From contig JABJPM010000017.1 of assembly GCA_018663865.1 (NCBI GenBank), forward strand, positions 1 to 42,346: a DNA stretch of 42,346 nucleotides, in the 5' to 3' direction. A program made the position numbers and the translations under genes. The notes beneath the pieces are model-generated. The model was not told where the DNA came from. It did not search any database and saw nothing but the letters and a program-made list of their open reading frames with translations. Shown here piece after piece: positions 19,050 through 28,114 of the stretch. How positions within the stretch are numbered: position 1 is the stretch's first letter; each line of letters starts with the position of its first letter. This DNA is from Candidatus Woesearchaeota archaeon (GTDB lineage: Archaea > Nanobdellota > Nanobdellia > SCGC-AAA011-G17 > PNOQ01).

Positions 19050-19056
19050 TTTTTTT

Positions 19057-19551
19057 TTATTCTCTTAATTTATTTATTAAAATTGTAGCCAATAAAAATA
19101 TAAATACTACTCCAAAAACTTTTGGATGAAAAATAGTTCTTAATGTTTCCCAGCCAGGATCTGCCCCTGCAGAATATGGATTAAAAACAGGCCCAAATGT
19201 AGATGAAATTACAATCATTAAAACTATTACTGAAACATAAAGCAAAATACTTTTTCCAATTGGCATTTCCGTTATTTCTCCAACATTGCCAGTAGAGATC
19301 ATTAGTGTCATCATAACAACTGCAACGGTTATCAAAACATACCAAACACTCAATGTACCAACAAAACTCGCAGCATTCTCAGATATTAAAGTTAATAGTG
19401 CCACAATTAATGCAGCAATAAAATCTAATTTTTGCACCCCTCCAAGAATTTTACTCTTTTGTAAAAGGGCATAAATAATAACAAAAATTAAAATAAAAAC
19501 TAAAACCGGAGCAAGATATTGTATTAACCCTGCATCCCATAATGTGGCCAT
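19057..19551 (-). CDS. Polytopic membrane protein (paralogue 1 of 3)
   Basis: LIQYLAPVLVFILIFVIIYALLQKSKILGGVQKLDFIAALIVALLTLI. Confidence 0.8.
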   Translation of the reverse strand: MATLWDAGLIQYLAPVLVFILIFVIIYALLQKSKILGGVQKLDFIAALIVALLTLISENAASFVGTLSVWYVLITVAVVMMTLMISTGNVGEITEMPIGKSILLYVSVIVLMIVISSTFGPVFNPYSAGADPGWETLRTIFHPKVFGVVFIFLLATILINKLRE

Positions 19552-19554
19552 TTA

Positions 19555-20106
19555 TTAATCCCCTGAATCCCTTCGCGTTCTTGCTTTTTTAGCATCATCC
19601 TTGCTAGCATAAGCAACTAACCAGATGAATCCCGCAAAAACCCCTACAACCAATAAAGTGGATAAATAAGATTCCAGATAATAAAACCAATGTGGAGTTG
19701 AAAGTCCGTATGTTCCAGAAGATAAAGACCAAAATAATGCGATAAGAGTGATAATTATTCCCAAAATAGCCCCTCCACCGGATCCAAAATCACTATCGCC
19801 TCCAAACATTGAAACAACTAACATCATCATTATACCAAGCACAATGAAAAATGCCATCCGGGATAAATATGCATTCATCCACATGATAATTGCAGGTTCG
19901 GACAATATTAAAAATCCAATTATTAAAGAAACTACTACATTAATATTTGTTTTCGCAGCAGGATTATCTCCATCCCCTACTTTTCCAAAGATCTTAGTTT
20001 TTTCAAGTATTGCAAAAACAACTACAAAAACTAACATGAAGGGTAAAACATACTCATAAAAACCCATGCTCTCTAACTCATAAAATAGTGATCTCATATC
20101 AATCAT
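19555..20106 (-). CDS. Polytopic membrane protein (paralogue 2 of 3)
   Basis: FYEYVLPFMLVFVVVFAILEKTKIFGKVGDGDNPAAKTNINVVVSLIIGFLIL. Confidence 0.82.
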   Translation of the reverse strand: MIDMRSLFYELESMGFYEYVLPFMLVFVVVFAILEKTKIFGKVGDGDNPAAKTNINVVVSLIIGFLILSEPAIIMWMNAYLSRMAFFIVLGIMMMLVVSMFGGDSDFGSGGGAILGIIITLIALFWSLSSGTYGLSTPHWFYYLESYLSTLLVVGVFAGFIWLVAYASKDDAKKARTRRDSGD

Positions 20107-20660
20107 TAATCATCATCTCCCTTTGGTTGTTTAGTAATAAACACTATCAATCCGATTATTACTCCAACAACAGCGACTCCAATGAAAATTTCTTGCATCG
20201 CCCCTCCGCTAACCGAACTAAATAATTTTGATAATAATGAAACTCCGGGCGAGACCATATATGCACCCATAAAAATTAAAGCTAAAGCAATAAACATTAC
20301 AAATGAAAAAAATATGTACCATTTAGATTCATTTTCTTTAAAATCGAATTCTTCTGTTTTCCAAAAAATACCCAACATCAATAAAAAGGACATTGCAATA
20401 ACAATCATTAATGCTATATTTGGTAATGCTGAAGTGATTATATTTACTGCCTTATTTGCAGAAACAAATAATAATGCAACAACTAATGCTACAATAGAAT
20501 TTAAATTTTTCTTTGGTTCACCAGAACTTTCTTTACCTAAAATTAAAGTCTTCTCTAATATTGCAAAAATAATTGCAAAAATAAGTAAAAATGGCAAGAC
20601 AACATCAAATAGTCCAAAGTCCTGCAAAAATTCTATTGATCCTCTTAAAACTGATGTCAT
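20106..20660 (-). CDS. Polytopic membrane protein (paralogue 3 of 3)
   Basis: LFDVVLPFLLIFAIIFAILEKTLILGKESSGEPKKNLNSIVALVVALLFV. Confidence 0.82.
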   Translation of the reverse strand: MTSVLRGSIEFLQDFGLFDVVLPFLLIFAIIFAILEKTLILGKESSGEPKKNLNSIVALVVALLFVSANKAVNIITSALPNIALMIVIAMSFLLMLGIFWKTEEFDFKENESKWYIFFSFVMFIALALIFMGAYMVSPGVSLLSKLFSSVSGGAMQEIFIGVAVVGVIIGLIVFITKQPKGDDD

Positions 20661-20701
20661 TGAACAAAAAATGAAGATGGGAGTATTTAAAAGTTATGTT
20701 T

Positions 20702-20983
20702 TTACTCCTCTTCTGGCATCGGCGCCTCATCATTATATGTTGGTACTGCGGCCTTACTAATAATCATTATATCTCCGATCGACTTAACAAGTTGCTGGGG
20801 TACAATAACTCCTTTTGCTCCGCCCAAGATTTTATTCAAATAAGAACGTTTTGTTGCCCTAACTCTCCATCCGAAAACTTTATTAGATGCCAAAATTGAC
20901 TCTTCAACATCTCCGAAATAATCACCAGAATCGGTATAAACTTCCATACTATAAATATCGCTTATTTTTTTAGTCTTTAACAT
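20702..20983 (-). CDS. PRC-barrel domain protein
   Basis: MLKTKKISDIYSMEVYTDSGDYFGDVEE...GAKGVIVPQQLVKSIGDIMIISK; internal start preferred over the track start 21052. Confidence 0.8.
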   Translation of the reverse strand: MLKTKKISDIYSMEVYTDSGDYFGDVEESILASNKVFGWRVRATKRSYLNKILGGAKGVIVPQQLVKSIGDIMIISKAAVPTYNDEAPMPEEE

Positions 20984-21046
20984 TATAATCCTCCTTTTTA
21001 CAAAATTAAGAAGTCTTTTAAACTTTATATACTTTTCTTTTCTAAA

Positions 21047-21715
21047 ATGCAATATAATAATTTATCTATAATCGGCACATCACATATTTCAAAACATAGT
21101 GTTGAAGAAGTAAAAGATCATATCTTAACCAAAAATCCAGATATAATTGCAATAGAGTTAGATAGGTCGAGAGCACACGCATTACTTAGTAAAAAAAAGA
21201 AAATTAAATTAAAAGATATAAAAAAAATAGGCGTAACAGGGATAATATTCGGTTTGATTGCAGGATATATCGAAAAAAAATTAGGCAAATTAGTAAAAAC
21301 AAAACCTGGATCTGAAATGTTGATTGCAATAAAATTAGCAAAAAAAGAAAATATCCCTATTTTATTAATGGATCAAGACATAAGGATTACTCTAAAAAAA
21401 ATATCAAAAGGAATGCCCTTAAAAGAAAAACTAAAATTTTTAAAAGACCTCATATTTTCAAAAACTAATCAGAAAGAATTAGAAAAAATAGATATATCTA
21501 AAGTGCCAACAGATAAAATAATTGAAGAAATGACTAAAGAATTCAAAAAAAGATATCCAACACTTTACAAAATATTAATTACTGAACGAAATGAAATAAT
21601 GGCAAAAAACTTAAATAATCTAATAATAAATAATAAAGATAAAAAAATACTTGCAATTATGGGTGCAGGGCATAAAAAAGAAATAGAAAAAATATTAAAA
21701 AATGGAAATATATAA
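21047..21715 (+). CDS. TraB/PrgY family protein
   Basis: IIGTSHISKHSVEEVKDHILTKNPDIIAIELDRSRAHALL; C-terminal ILAIMGAGHKKEIEKIL. Confidence 0.88.
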   Translation: MQYNNLSIIGTSHISKHSVEEVKDHILTKNPDIIAIELDRSRAHALLSKKKKIKLKDIKKIGVTGIIFGLIAGYIEKKLGKLVKTKPGSEMLIAIKLAKKENIPILLMDQDIRITLKKISKGMPLKEKLKFLKDLIFSKTNQKELEKIDISKVPTDKIIEEMTKEFKKRYPTLYKILITERNEIMAKNLNNLIINNKDKKILAIMGAGHKKEIEKILKNGNI

Positions 21716-22427
21716 TAAAAAAGAAATATTGAACCTATTTTTAGGGGCGATTATTCTTGGATTTATATTTTCTGCCAGAGGGTGGGGCCATTCAACATTT
21801 AATTTTGGAATTGGATTTTCAAATTTGATTCGGATGTCGATTTTATCATTCATAGTATTGTTAACCTACCAAACTTCCCATAAATTAATTGCAAAAAAAT
21901 ATCATGCACATTCCACATTTAGATTATGGTCGATGAGGAGATGGGGGTTTACAAAAAATGCTAAATTTAAGAGGCCATTCCTAGCAGGGATCATAATTCC
22001 CTTATTTTTTTCATTAATATCAAATGGATTTCTAAATTTTGCGGCAATTGGAAGTTCCGAAATAACTACAATTAATAAAAAAAGAATTGGCAAAAAATAT
22101 AAGCACATCTCAGAACAAGAATTGGCAAAAATACATTTAGTTGGACCACTAACAATATTATTGTTATCTTTGATTTTAATACAATTTCCGAGCTTTGAAG
22201 AAATTGTAAAAATCTCCTACACACTTGCAATATTTTCAATGTTGCCAATTTCTGGCTTGGATGGCGGGAAAATATTTTTTAGTTCACTGCCATTATACAT
22301 TTTTGGATTTGGATTCATTTGTTTGGCTACAATTTTAATTCAATTTTTAGCGCCAGTATGGACCTTGATAATCTCAATAATAACTGCAATAATCCTTTTA
22401 TCGATATTCTTAGAAAGTAATTTTTAA
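21702..22427 (+). CDS. Site-2-protease (M50)-like membrane protein with degenerate HExxH
   Basis: LLTYQTSHKLIAKKYHAHSTFRLW aligns by eye to the usual HELAHK..A+kyg..aeFrlW; PISGLDGGKIFF retained. Confidence 0.78.
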   Translation: MEIYNKKEILNLFLGAIILGFIFSARGWGHSTFNFGIGFSNLIRMSILSFIVLLTYQTSHKLIAKKYHAHSTFRLWSMRRWGFTKNAKFKRPFLAGIIIPLFFSLISNGFLNFAAIGSSEITTINKKRIGKKYKHISEQELAKIHLVGPLTILLLSLILIQFPSFEEIVKISYTLAIFSMLPISGLDGGKIFFSSLPLYIFGFGFICLATILIQFLAPVWTLIISIITAIILLSIFLESNF

Positions 22428-22480
22428 TGCTTGCCAAACACTAGAAAACAATTTATAAATAAATGATTATATGCAAAAAG

Positions 22481-24667
22481 ATGCACAATATAAAAAATTT
22501 CAAACCTAGGCGATATCAAGAAACAATTCTAAATACGTGTACAAATAAAAATACATTGGTTGTATTGCCCACAGGACTAGGAAAAACAAAAATAGCTATA
22601 TTAACAGCAATTACAAGATTAAATCAATATCCCGATTCAAAAATATTATTTTTAACGCCAACAAAACCTTTGGCAAATCAAATATATGAAGAATTCAAAG
22701 AGTCTACGAATGTCTCAGAAATATCCCTGTTTACGGGGGCAGTCCCTCCAAAAAAAAGAAAAGAATTGTATGAAACTGCAAAAATAATTATAAGTACTCC
22801 CCAGGGGATTGAAAATGACATAATAAATAATTCAATAGATATAAAAAAAATATCTCTACTTGCGATAGATGAAGCTCACCGCGCAGTAAAGGATTACTCA
22901 TATACCTGGATTGCAAAACAGTACAGGAATAATGCAAATTCAGAACGAATAATTGGATTGACTGCTTCTCCTGGATCCGAATTAGAAACAATAAATGAGG
23001 TTTGTGAAAATTTATTTAGTGAAGAGATAGAATTAAGGACTGAATCGGATGAAGATGTTAAACCCTATATCCACAAAACAAAAGTTGAAAATATAAAGGT
23101 AGAATTACCAGAAGATTTTAAAAAAATAAAAAAATATTTGGAGGATTCTTTTAATTCTAAAAAAATTAAATTGAAAAATAAAGGGTATGCATTAACCCAG
23201 AATACTAAAAAAGAAATACTTAACCTACAATTTTTATTGCAGAAACAAATTACAAAGGGAGAAAAGGATTATGAAATTTTCCAATCGATATCGTTAGTTG
23301 CCGAATTACTAAAGATAAATCATGCAATTGAAATGTTAGAAACTCAAGGTTTAGAAAGTTTAAACAATTATTTATCCCCTTTATTCGAAAAGGCATCAAT
23401 GCAAAAATCGAAAGCAGTAAAAAATATGATTATGGATCCAAATATGGTAGCAGCATACCAAAAAACTAAATTATCAATAGATATGAAAATAAAACATCCA
23501 AAAAAAATTAAATTGTTAGAAATTATAAAAAAAGAAATTTCTGAAAATCCCTCCATAAGGATAATAATATTTAATCAATATAGGGATTCTGCAAAATCGA
23601 TAGAAAATGAATTAAACGAAATAGAAGATATAAATGCAAAATTATTTGTAGGGCAAACAAAAAAGAATGGGACAGGGTTAACTCAAAAAAAACAAATAGA
23701 GATAATAAATGATTTTGAAAAAAATAAATATAATTGCCTAGTATCCACTTCAATTGGCGAAGAAGGATTGGATATTCCAAAAGTAGACTTGGTCATATTC
23801 TATGAACCAATACCTTCTGCAATACGATCAATCCAAAGGAGAGGTAGAACTGCAAGGCATGCTTCAGGAAAATTAATAGTTTTAATAACAAAAAACACAA
23901 GAGATGAGGCATATCACTGGACCGCATACCATAAAGAAAAGCGGATGCACAAGGTATTGCAAGATATTAAAAACAAAAGAATAGAGGTGAAACAACCGAC
24001 CTTGGACAAATTTATACATGAAAAAGAAGATTTGATTATTTTTGCAGATAGTAGGGAGGGCGGATCAAGAGTTATTAAAAAAATAAAAGAGATGGGAGTG
24101 AATATTCAATTGAAAACGATGACTACTGCAGATTTTGTAGTTTCTTCAAGGGTTGCGATAGAACGGAAAACAACCAGGGATTTTGTAGATTCAATAATAG
24201 ATAAAAGATTACTTAGCCAATTGAAAGATTTGAAACAATATTATGAAAGGCCACTAATAATAATCGAGGGTGAAGAAGATATCTACTCAGTAAGAAAAAT
24301 TCACCCAAATGCCATAAGGGGCATGTTATCTACAATTGCAATATCATACGGCATACCGATATTACACACAAAATCTCCGGGAGAAACGGCTGAGTTAATA
24401 AAATCAATTGCAAAAAAAGAACAAAATTATGTAAAAAAAGATTTTGGTATAAGGGTAGACAAAAAACCATTAACAACAAAAGAACAACAAGAATTTATAA
24501 TCGAATCATTGCCGGGAATAGGGCCATCATTAGCAAAATCACTATTAAATAAATTTGGTTCGGTTGAAAAAATAATAAATGCTGATCAAAAAAATCTGAT
24601 AAATATAGATCAATTGGGTGAAAAAAAAGCAGAAGAGATTATTAAAATTATAAAAGAAGAATATTAA
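22481..24667 (+). CDS. hef: Hef-type helicase/nuclease (SF2 helicase + ERCC4 nuclease + HhH)
   Basis: LPTGLGKTKIA, AIDEAHRAVKDYSY, RSIQRRGRTARHASG, FADSREGGSRVIKKI, VAIERKTTRDF, LPGIGPSLAKSLLNKFGSVE; TATA box at 22452-22459 supports ATG 22481. Confidence 0.95.
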   Translation: MHNIKNFKPRRYQETILNTCTNKNTLVVLPTGLGKTKIAILTAITRLNQYPDSKILFLTPTKPLANQIYEEFKESTNVSEISLFTGAVPPKKRKELYETAKIIISTPQGIENDIINNSIDIKKISLLAIDEAHRAVKDYSYTWIAKQYRNNANSERIIGLTASPGSELETINEVCENLFSEEIELRTESDEDVKPYIHKTKVENIKVELPEDFKKIKKYLEDSFNSKKIKLKNKGYALTQNTKKEILNLQFLLQKQITKGEKDYEIFQSISLVAELLKINHAIEMLETQGLESLNNYLSPLFEKASMQKSKAVKNMIMDPNMVAAYQKTKLSIDMKIKHPKKIKLLEIIKKEISENPSIRIIIFNQYRDSAKSIENELNEIEDINAKLFVGQTKKNGTGLTQKKQIEIINDFEKNKYNCLVSTSIGEEGLDIPKVDLVIFYEPIPSAIRSIQRRGRTARHASGKLIVLITKNTRDEAYHWTAYHKEKRMHKVLQDIKNKRIEVKQPTLDKFIHEKEDLIIFADSREGGSRVIKKIKEMGVNIQLKTMTTADFVVSSRVAIERKTTRDFVDSIIDKRLLSQLKDLKQYYERPLIIIEGEEDIYSVRKIHPNAIRGMLSTIAISYGIPILHTKSPGETAELIKSIAKKEQNYVKKDFGIRVDKKPLTTKEQQEFIIESLPGIGPSLAKSLLNKFGSVEKIINADQKNLINIDQLGEKKAEEIIKIIKEEY

Positions 24668-25866
24668 AATATTTCTGGAATATTTATGATCTTTCCATCA
24701 GATACACCCGAAATATCATAATCATTTAAATTGTGGCTACTAACTATCTTGTCATCCATTTTAACAATTATTTTTTCTGAGTCTTCTAAAATCGGTAATC
24801 CCACCATATAACTGGATCCTTCAATTATTATATTTGAATAATCTGGTTTTGAATCTTTATCATGCCCACATGAAAATAATATCGGTGATTTTAAACTAAC
24901 ACTTGCAAGGGAATTTCCAGAAGAATCAATAATCTCAATTAAATCACCATCGTTTGAAAATTGATCTGCAAATCCCTCTCCTTCTGTGACAGAAATAATA
25001 TTCCAATTTCCCATAGAATATTGGAGTTCAACATAATTTAATGGAGATTTTTGAAGTTCTGATGTTTGAGGGCGACTATCTTCTTCGATTATTTCTCTCA
25101 AAATAGCCTCATTATAATTCCCATAAACTTTAGATTTCCAATAATCTCTCATAATCCCCGTATGTATTGAACGCGCATGATCCCTATTGACACAACCAAG
25201 TATACACTCATGATCATCAACAATATCAAATTTTGAGCAAGAACTCAAATCAGAATCACAATTGGGTGCACTCCAGTCAACATCGCCTTCGAATTCGTAT
25301 TCATCTGCAAAATCTGCAAACAAATGTGCAAATTCGTGAGTAAATACTAAAGGATCATCATCCGAATTCAGAGATGCAGTTCCCATCCATGCACTAGATC
25401 TTAAATGTTGAAATAATTTTTGAATTCCTGAAACATCGACCAAAACAATTGGATAATCATTAGGGCAACTAGCTGCTGCACGTTTTATATTCCCGGGTTT
25501 ACACACAATTGCATCCCCACCATAATTATAATCGCAATTATAATCATTATCTAATTTTTCAATTCTGAAAAAATTAAATCTATCCTTATATTCATCATAT
25601 GGCGTGGTTTCAAAAAATGATTTAACCATTTCATCGGAGATTTTTCTAAATTTATCTAAATTTTCAAAATTGTCTGCTAAAAAGACAATATCTATACTTT
25701 CCGCGTAATTGCCATCATTTTTCATTTCCACACATCCTGGCAAGGGTTGAGAAGGAGATCTTACCCCCGTGGAAAAATTATCTTTAAAAATAAGAAATGT
25801 AAAAGTGGATACTATGATAATTATCAATATAACCACTGGCACCCATGATTTAGAAAAATCAACCAT
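24664..25866 (-). CDS. TM-anchored M64 (IgA peptidase)-like metallopeptidase
   Basis: SIDIVFLADNFENLDKFRK...; VFTHEFAHLFADFADEYEFEGDV (HExxH...ADEY). Confidence 0.82.
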   Translation of the reverse strand: MVDFSKSWVPVVILIIIIVSTFTFLIFKDNFSTGVRSPSQPLPGCVEMKNDGNYAESIDIVFLADNFENLDKFRKISDEMVKSFFETTPYDEYKDRFNFFRIEKLDNDYNCDYNYGGDAIVCKPGNIKRAAASCPNDYPIVLVDVSGIQKLFQHLRSSAWMGTASLNSDDDPLVFTHEFAHLFADFADEYEFEGDVDWSAPNCDSDLSSCSKFDIVDDHECILGCVNRDHARSIHTGIMRDYWKSKVYGNYNEAILREIIEEDSRPQTSELQKSPLNYVELQYSMGNWNIISVTEGEGFADQFSNDGDLIEIIDSSGNSLASVSLKSPILFSCGHDKDSKPDYSNIIIEGSSYMVGLPILEDSEKIIVKMDDKIVSSHNLNDYDISGVSDGKIINIPEIF

Positions 25867-25897
25867 ATTAAAAAATATGCGGGGAGATATATAAATA

Positions 25898-26431
25898 TTA
25901 TGATTTATATTCTTTCAAAACAATATATTTTGATCCATCTTTACTAAGTTTGCTTTGCATTAATTGGAAAGAATTAACCTCAAATTCAATTGGTTTGATT
26001 GAGATATCATTGCGAATTAATTTATGAAATTCATTTACTTTTTTTATTTTCTTAATTCTGCCCAACGTTAAATGGGGAGAAAACATTTGATATTCATTAG
26101 TAAACCCCAATAATTCAGAATCTATCTCTTGTTGCAGTTCAATAATTTTTTTATGCGGCACCAAATCTGCCCACAATACCTTGACATTTAATAAATTTGG
26201 AAATGTACCAAAATCGCCCAACCTGGCCAGGAAAGGGATAATTTCAATGCCTTTTAATTTGTCATGAATTTCCTCAAAGTTGTCAACATCACCAATAAAT
26301 TTGAGGGTTAGATGTAAATTTTTTTTAGGAACCCATTTTATTTTGGCCAAACCGGGATTTATTAATTTTTGAACCCTATATAACTCATTTTTGACTTCCA
26401 ACGGTAATTTGATTGCTGTAAAAACCCTCAT
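25898..26431 (-). CDS. thpR: RNA 2',3'-cyclic phosphodiesterase (2H family)
   Basis: MRVFTAIKLP, NLHLTLKFIGDV and FSPHLTLGRIKK (two HxT motifs). Confidence 0.95.
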   Translation of the reverse strand: MRVFTAIKLPLEVKNELYRVQKLINPGLAKIKWVPKKNLHLTLKFIGDVDNFEEIHDKLKGIEIIPFLARLGDFGTFPNLLNVKVLWADLVPHKKIIELQQEIDSELLGFTNEYQMFSPHLTLGRIKKIKKVNEFHKLIRNDISIKPIEFEVNSFQLMQSKLSKDGSKYIVLKEYKS

Positions 26432-26451
26432 GATAATAAATAAAATCTAAA

Positions 26452-26550
26452 TTACTTAAACATTTCCTTATATTTCGTTTCTCCGAACAGCACCCAATAG
26501 ACTATTGCCATTGAAGTGAAGCTCATAAAAAGTAATAACCAATCATTCAT
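26452..26550 (-). CDS. Putative 32-aa membrane microprotein
   Basis: MNDWLLLFMSFTSMAIVYWVLFGETKYKEMFK*; ATG abuts the upstream PAN stop (TAAATG). Not in ORF track. Confidence 0.45.
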   Translation of the reverse strand: MNDWLLLFMSFTSMAIVYWVLFGETKYKEMFK

Positions 26551-27672
26551 TTAACCAAACATCCTGGCAGGGTTTTCTTCATCAATTTCATCCCCTTTCC
26601 TTACTTTATTTATGGCAACTAAAAAATCTTTATGATCAATATATGTTCTTTTTTCCCGTATTGCAAAATATCCTGCTTCAGTGCAAACGGATTTTATTTC
26701 TGCACCAGAGAATGAATTTGTTAAAGCGGCCACCTCCCTAAAATCTATATTTTTTATATTCATATTTTTTGTATGGACTTTGAATATTTCTGATCTCCCT
26801 TTTTCTTCTGGCAGAGGGATATGTACCAACCTATCCAATCTTCCAGGGCGAATGATCGCTTGATCCAAAACATCAATTCGATTTGTGGCGCCGATTATTT
26901 TAACATTATCAAGATGATTGAAACCATCTATTTCATTCAATAATTGCATAAAAGTTCGTTGCACTTCCCTTTCCCCACTAGTTCCGATATCAACCCTTTC
27001 TGATGCAATTGAATCAATTTCATCAATAAAAATTATTGCAGGTGCATTTTCTCTTGCCAATTTAAAAATATCTTTTACTAATTTAGCCCCTTCTCCGATG
27101 AACTTTTGAACTAGCTCACTCCCCACTATCTGAATAAATGCCGCATTAGTACTTGCTGCAATAGCTTTGGCCAAAACAGTTTTTCCTGTTCCAGATGCCC
27201 CATACAGTAAAACTCCTTTTGGAGGTTCGATACCCATTTTTTTAAATAATTTTGGTTTTTTTAAGGGTAGTTCAATAACCTCATACAATTCTCTGATCTG
27301 ATTTTTTAATCCACCAATTTCTGACCAACTAATATCTGGTTTTTGCATTATTACAAAATTTTCAACACCGAATTGTTTAGATTTACCAATTGTGTCCACC
27401 ACTGTGAGTGATTTTTGTTCTGCTAAAACTCTGTCACCAACATTTAATCTTTCAATTAAATTGGGGGAAACATTTACAAAAAAACTATTCCCATTAGAAA
27501 GCCTGACAATTATTTTTTCTTTGAACATTTTAACAACATCGCAAACAACAAGAGGGGGCTCCTTCATAGAATTTAATTCTTTCTTTAAAGAAAAAACAGT
27601 CTCCTTTAATTTTTTATTCTCTTCAATGATAGAGTAATCACTATCACCACCCCTCTTGGAAATAAACTCCAT
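26551..27672 (-). CDS. pan: Proteasome-activating nucleotidase (PAN-like AAA+ ATPase)
   Basis: N-terminal coiled coil, OB domain, GVLLYGASGTGKTVLAKAIA, IIFIDEIDSIA, ATNRIDVLDQAIIRPGRLDR; C-terminus ...RMFG. Confidence 0.92.
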   Translation of the reverse strand: MEFISKRGGDSDYSIIEENKKLKETVFSLKKELNSMKEPPLVVCDVVKMFKEKIIVRLSNGNSFFVNVSPNLIERLNVGDRVLAEQKSLTVVDTIGKSKQFGVENFVIMQKPDISWSEIGGLKNQIRELYEVIELPLKKPKLFKKMGIEPPKGVLLYGASGTGKTVLAKAIAASTNAAFIQIVGSELVQKFIGEGAKLVKDIFKLARENAPAIIFIDEIDSIASERVDIGTSGEREVQRTFMQLLNEIDGFNHLDNVKIIGATNRIDVLDQAIIRPGRLDRLVHIPLPEEKGRSEIFKVHTKNMNIKNIDFREVAALTNSFSGAEIKSVCTEAGYFAIREKRTYIDHKDFLVAINKVRKGDEIDEENPARMFG

Positions 27673-27757
27673 ACAAAAGGTATATTAATTTTATTTATAA
27701 AAATTACCCTCATAAAAAACATAAGTTTATATTATAACCAATAAATCTCCTATAATA

Positions 27758-28114
27758 ATGAAAGATAATACTTTATTGAAAATATCTCTTTGTTGCACAT
27801 TATTGGGGATATTGGTAATCCTATTCATTGTTGAAAATTCGGAAATACCGGAATCGAATATATCGAATTTGACTAAAGATAATCTTGGGACAACGGTTTC
27901 AGTATCAGGAAAAATAACCCGTATTACTGAAACCCCGGGACTTTTAATTTTAGATTTGAGTGATTCGACAGGAAAAATAACGGCAATCATATTTAAGGAA
28001 GGGAATATGACTCTTCAAAAAAATCAAATAGTCACAATAGAAGGAAAATTGATAGAATATGAAGACAAATTAGAAATTCAGGCAAATATATTAAAAATAA
28101 GAAAGTGGACATAA
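27758..28114 (+). CDS. TM-anchored OB-fold nucleic-acid-binding-like protein
   Basis: N-terminal TM; VSVSGKITRITETPGLLILDLSDSTGKITAIIFKE (tRNA_anti-like). Confidence 0.8.
   Translation: MKDNTLLKISLCCTLLGILVILFIVENSEIPESNISNLTKDNLGTTVSVSGKITRITETPGLLILDLSDSTGKITAIIFKEGNMTLQKNQIVTIEGKLIEYEDKLEIQANILKIRKWT

Noticed and set aside
20182-20760. 192-aa plus-strand ORF
   Set aside because: Antisense shadow of the third paralogous membrane protein; Asn/Ile/Thr-rich composition typical of antisense reading in AT-rich DNA.
27727-27990. 87-aa minus-strand ORF
   Set aside because: Antisense to the OB-fold gene.
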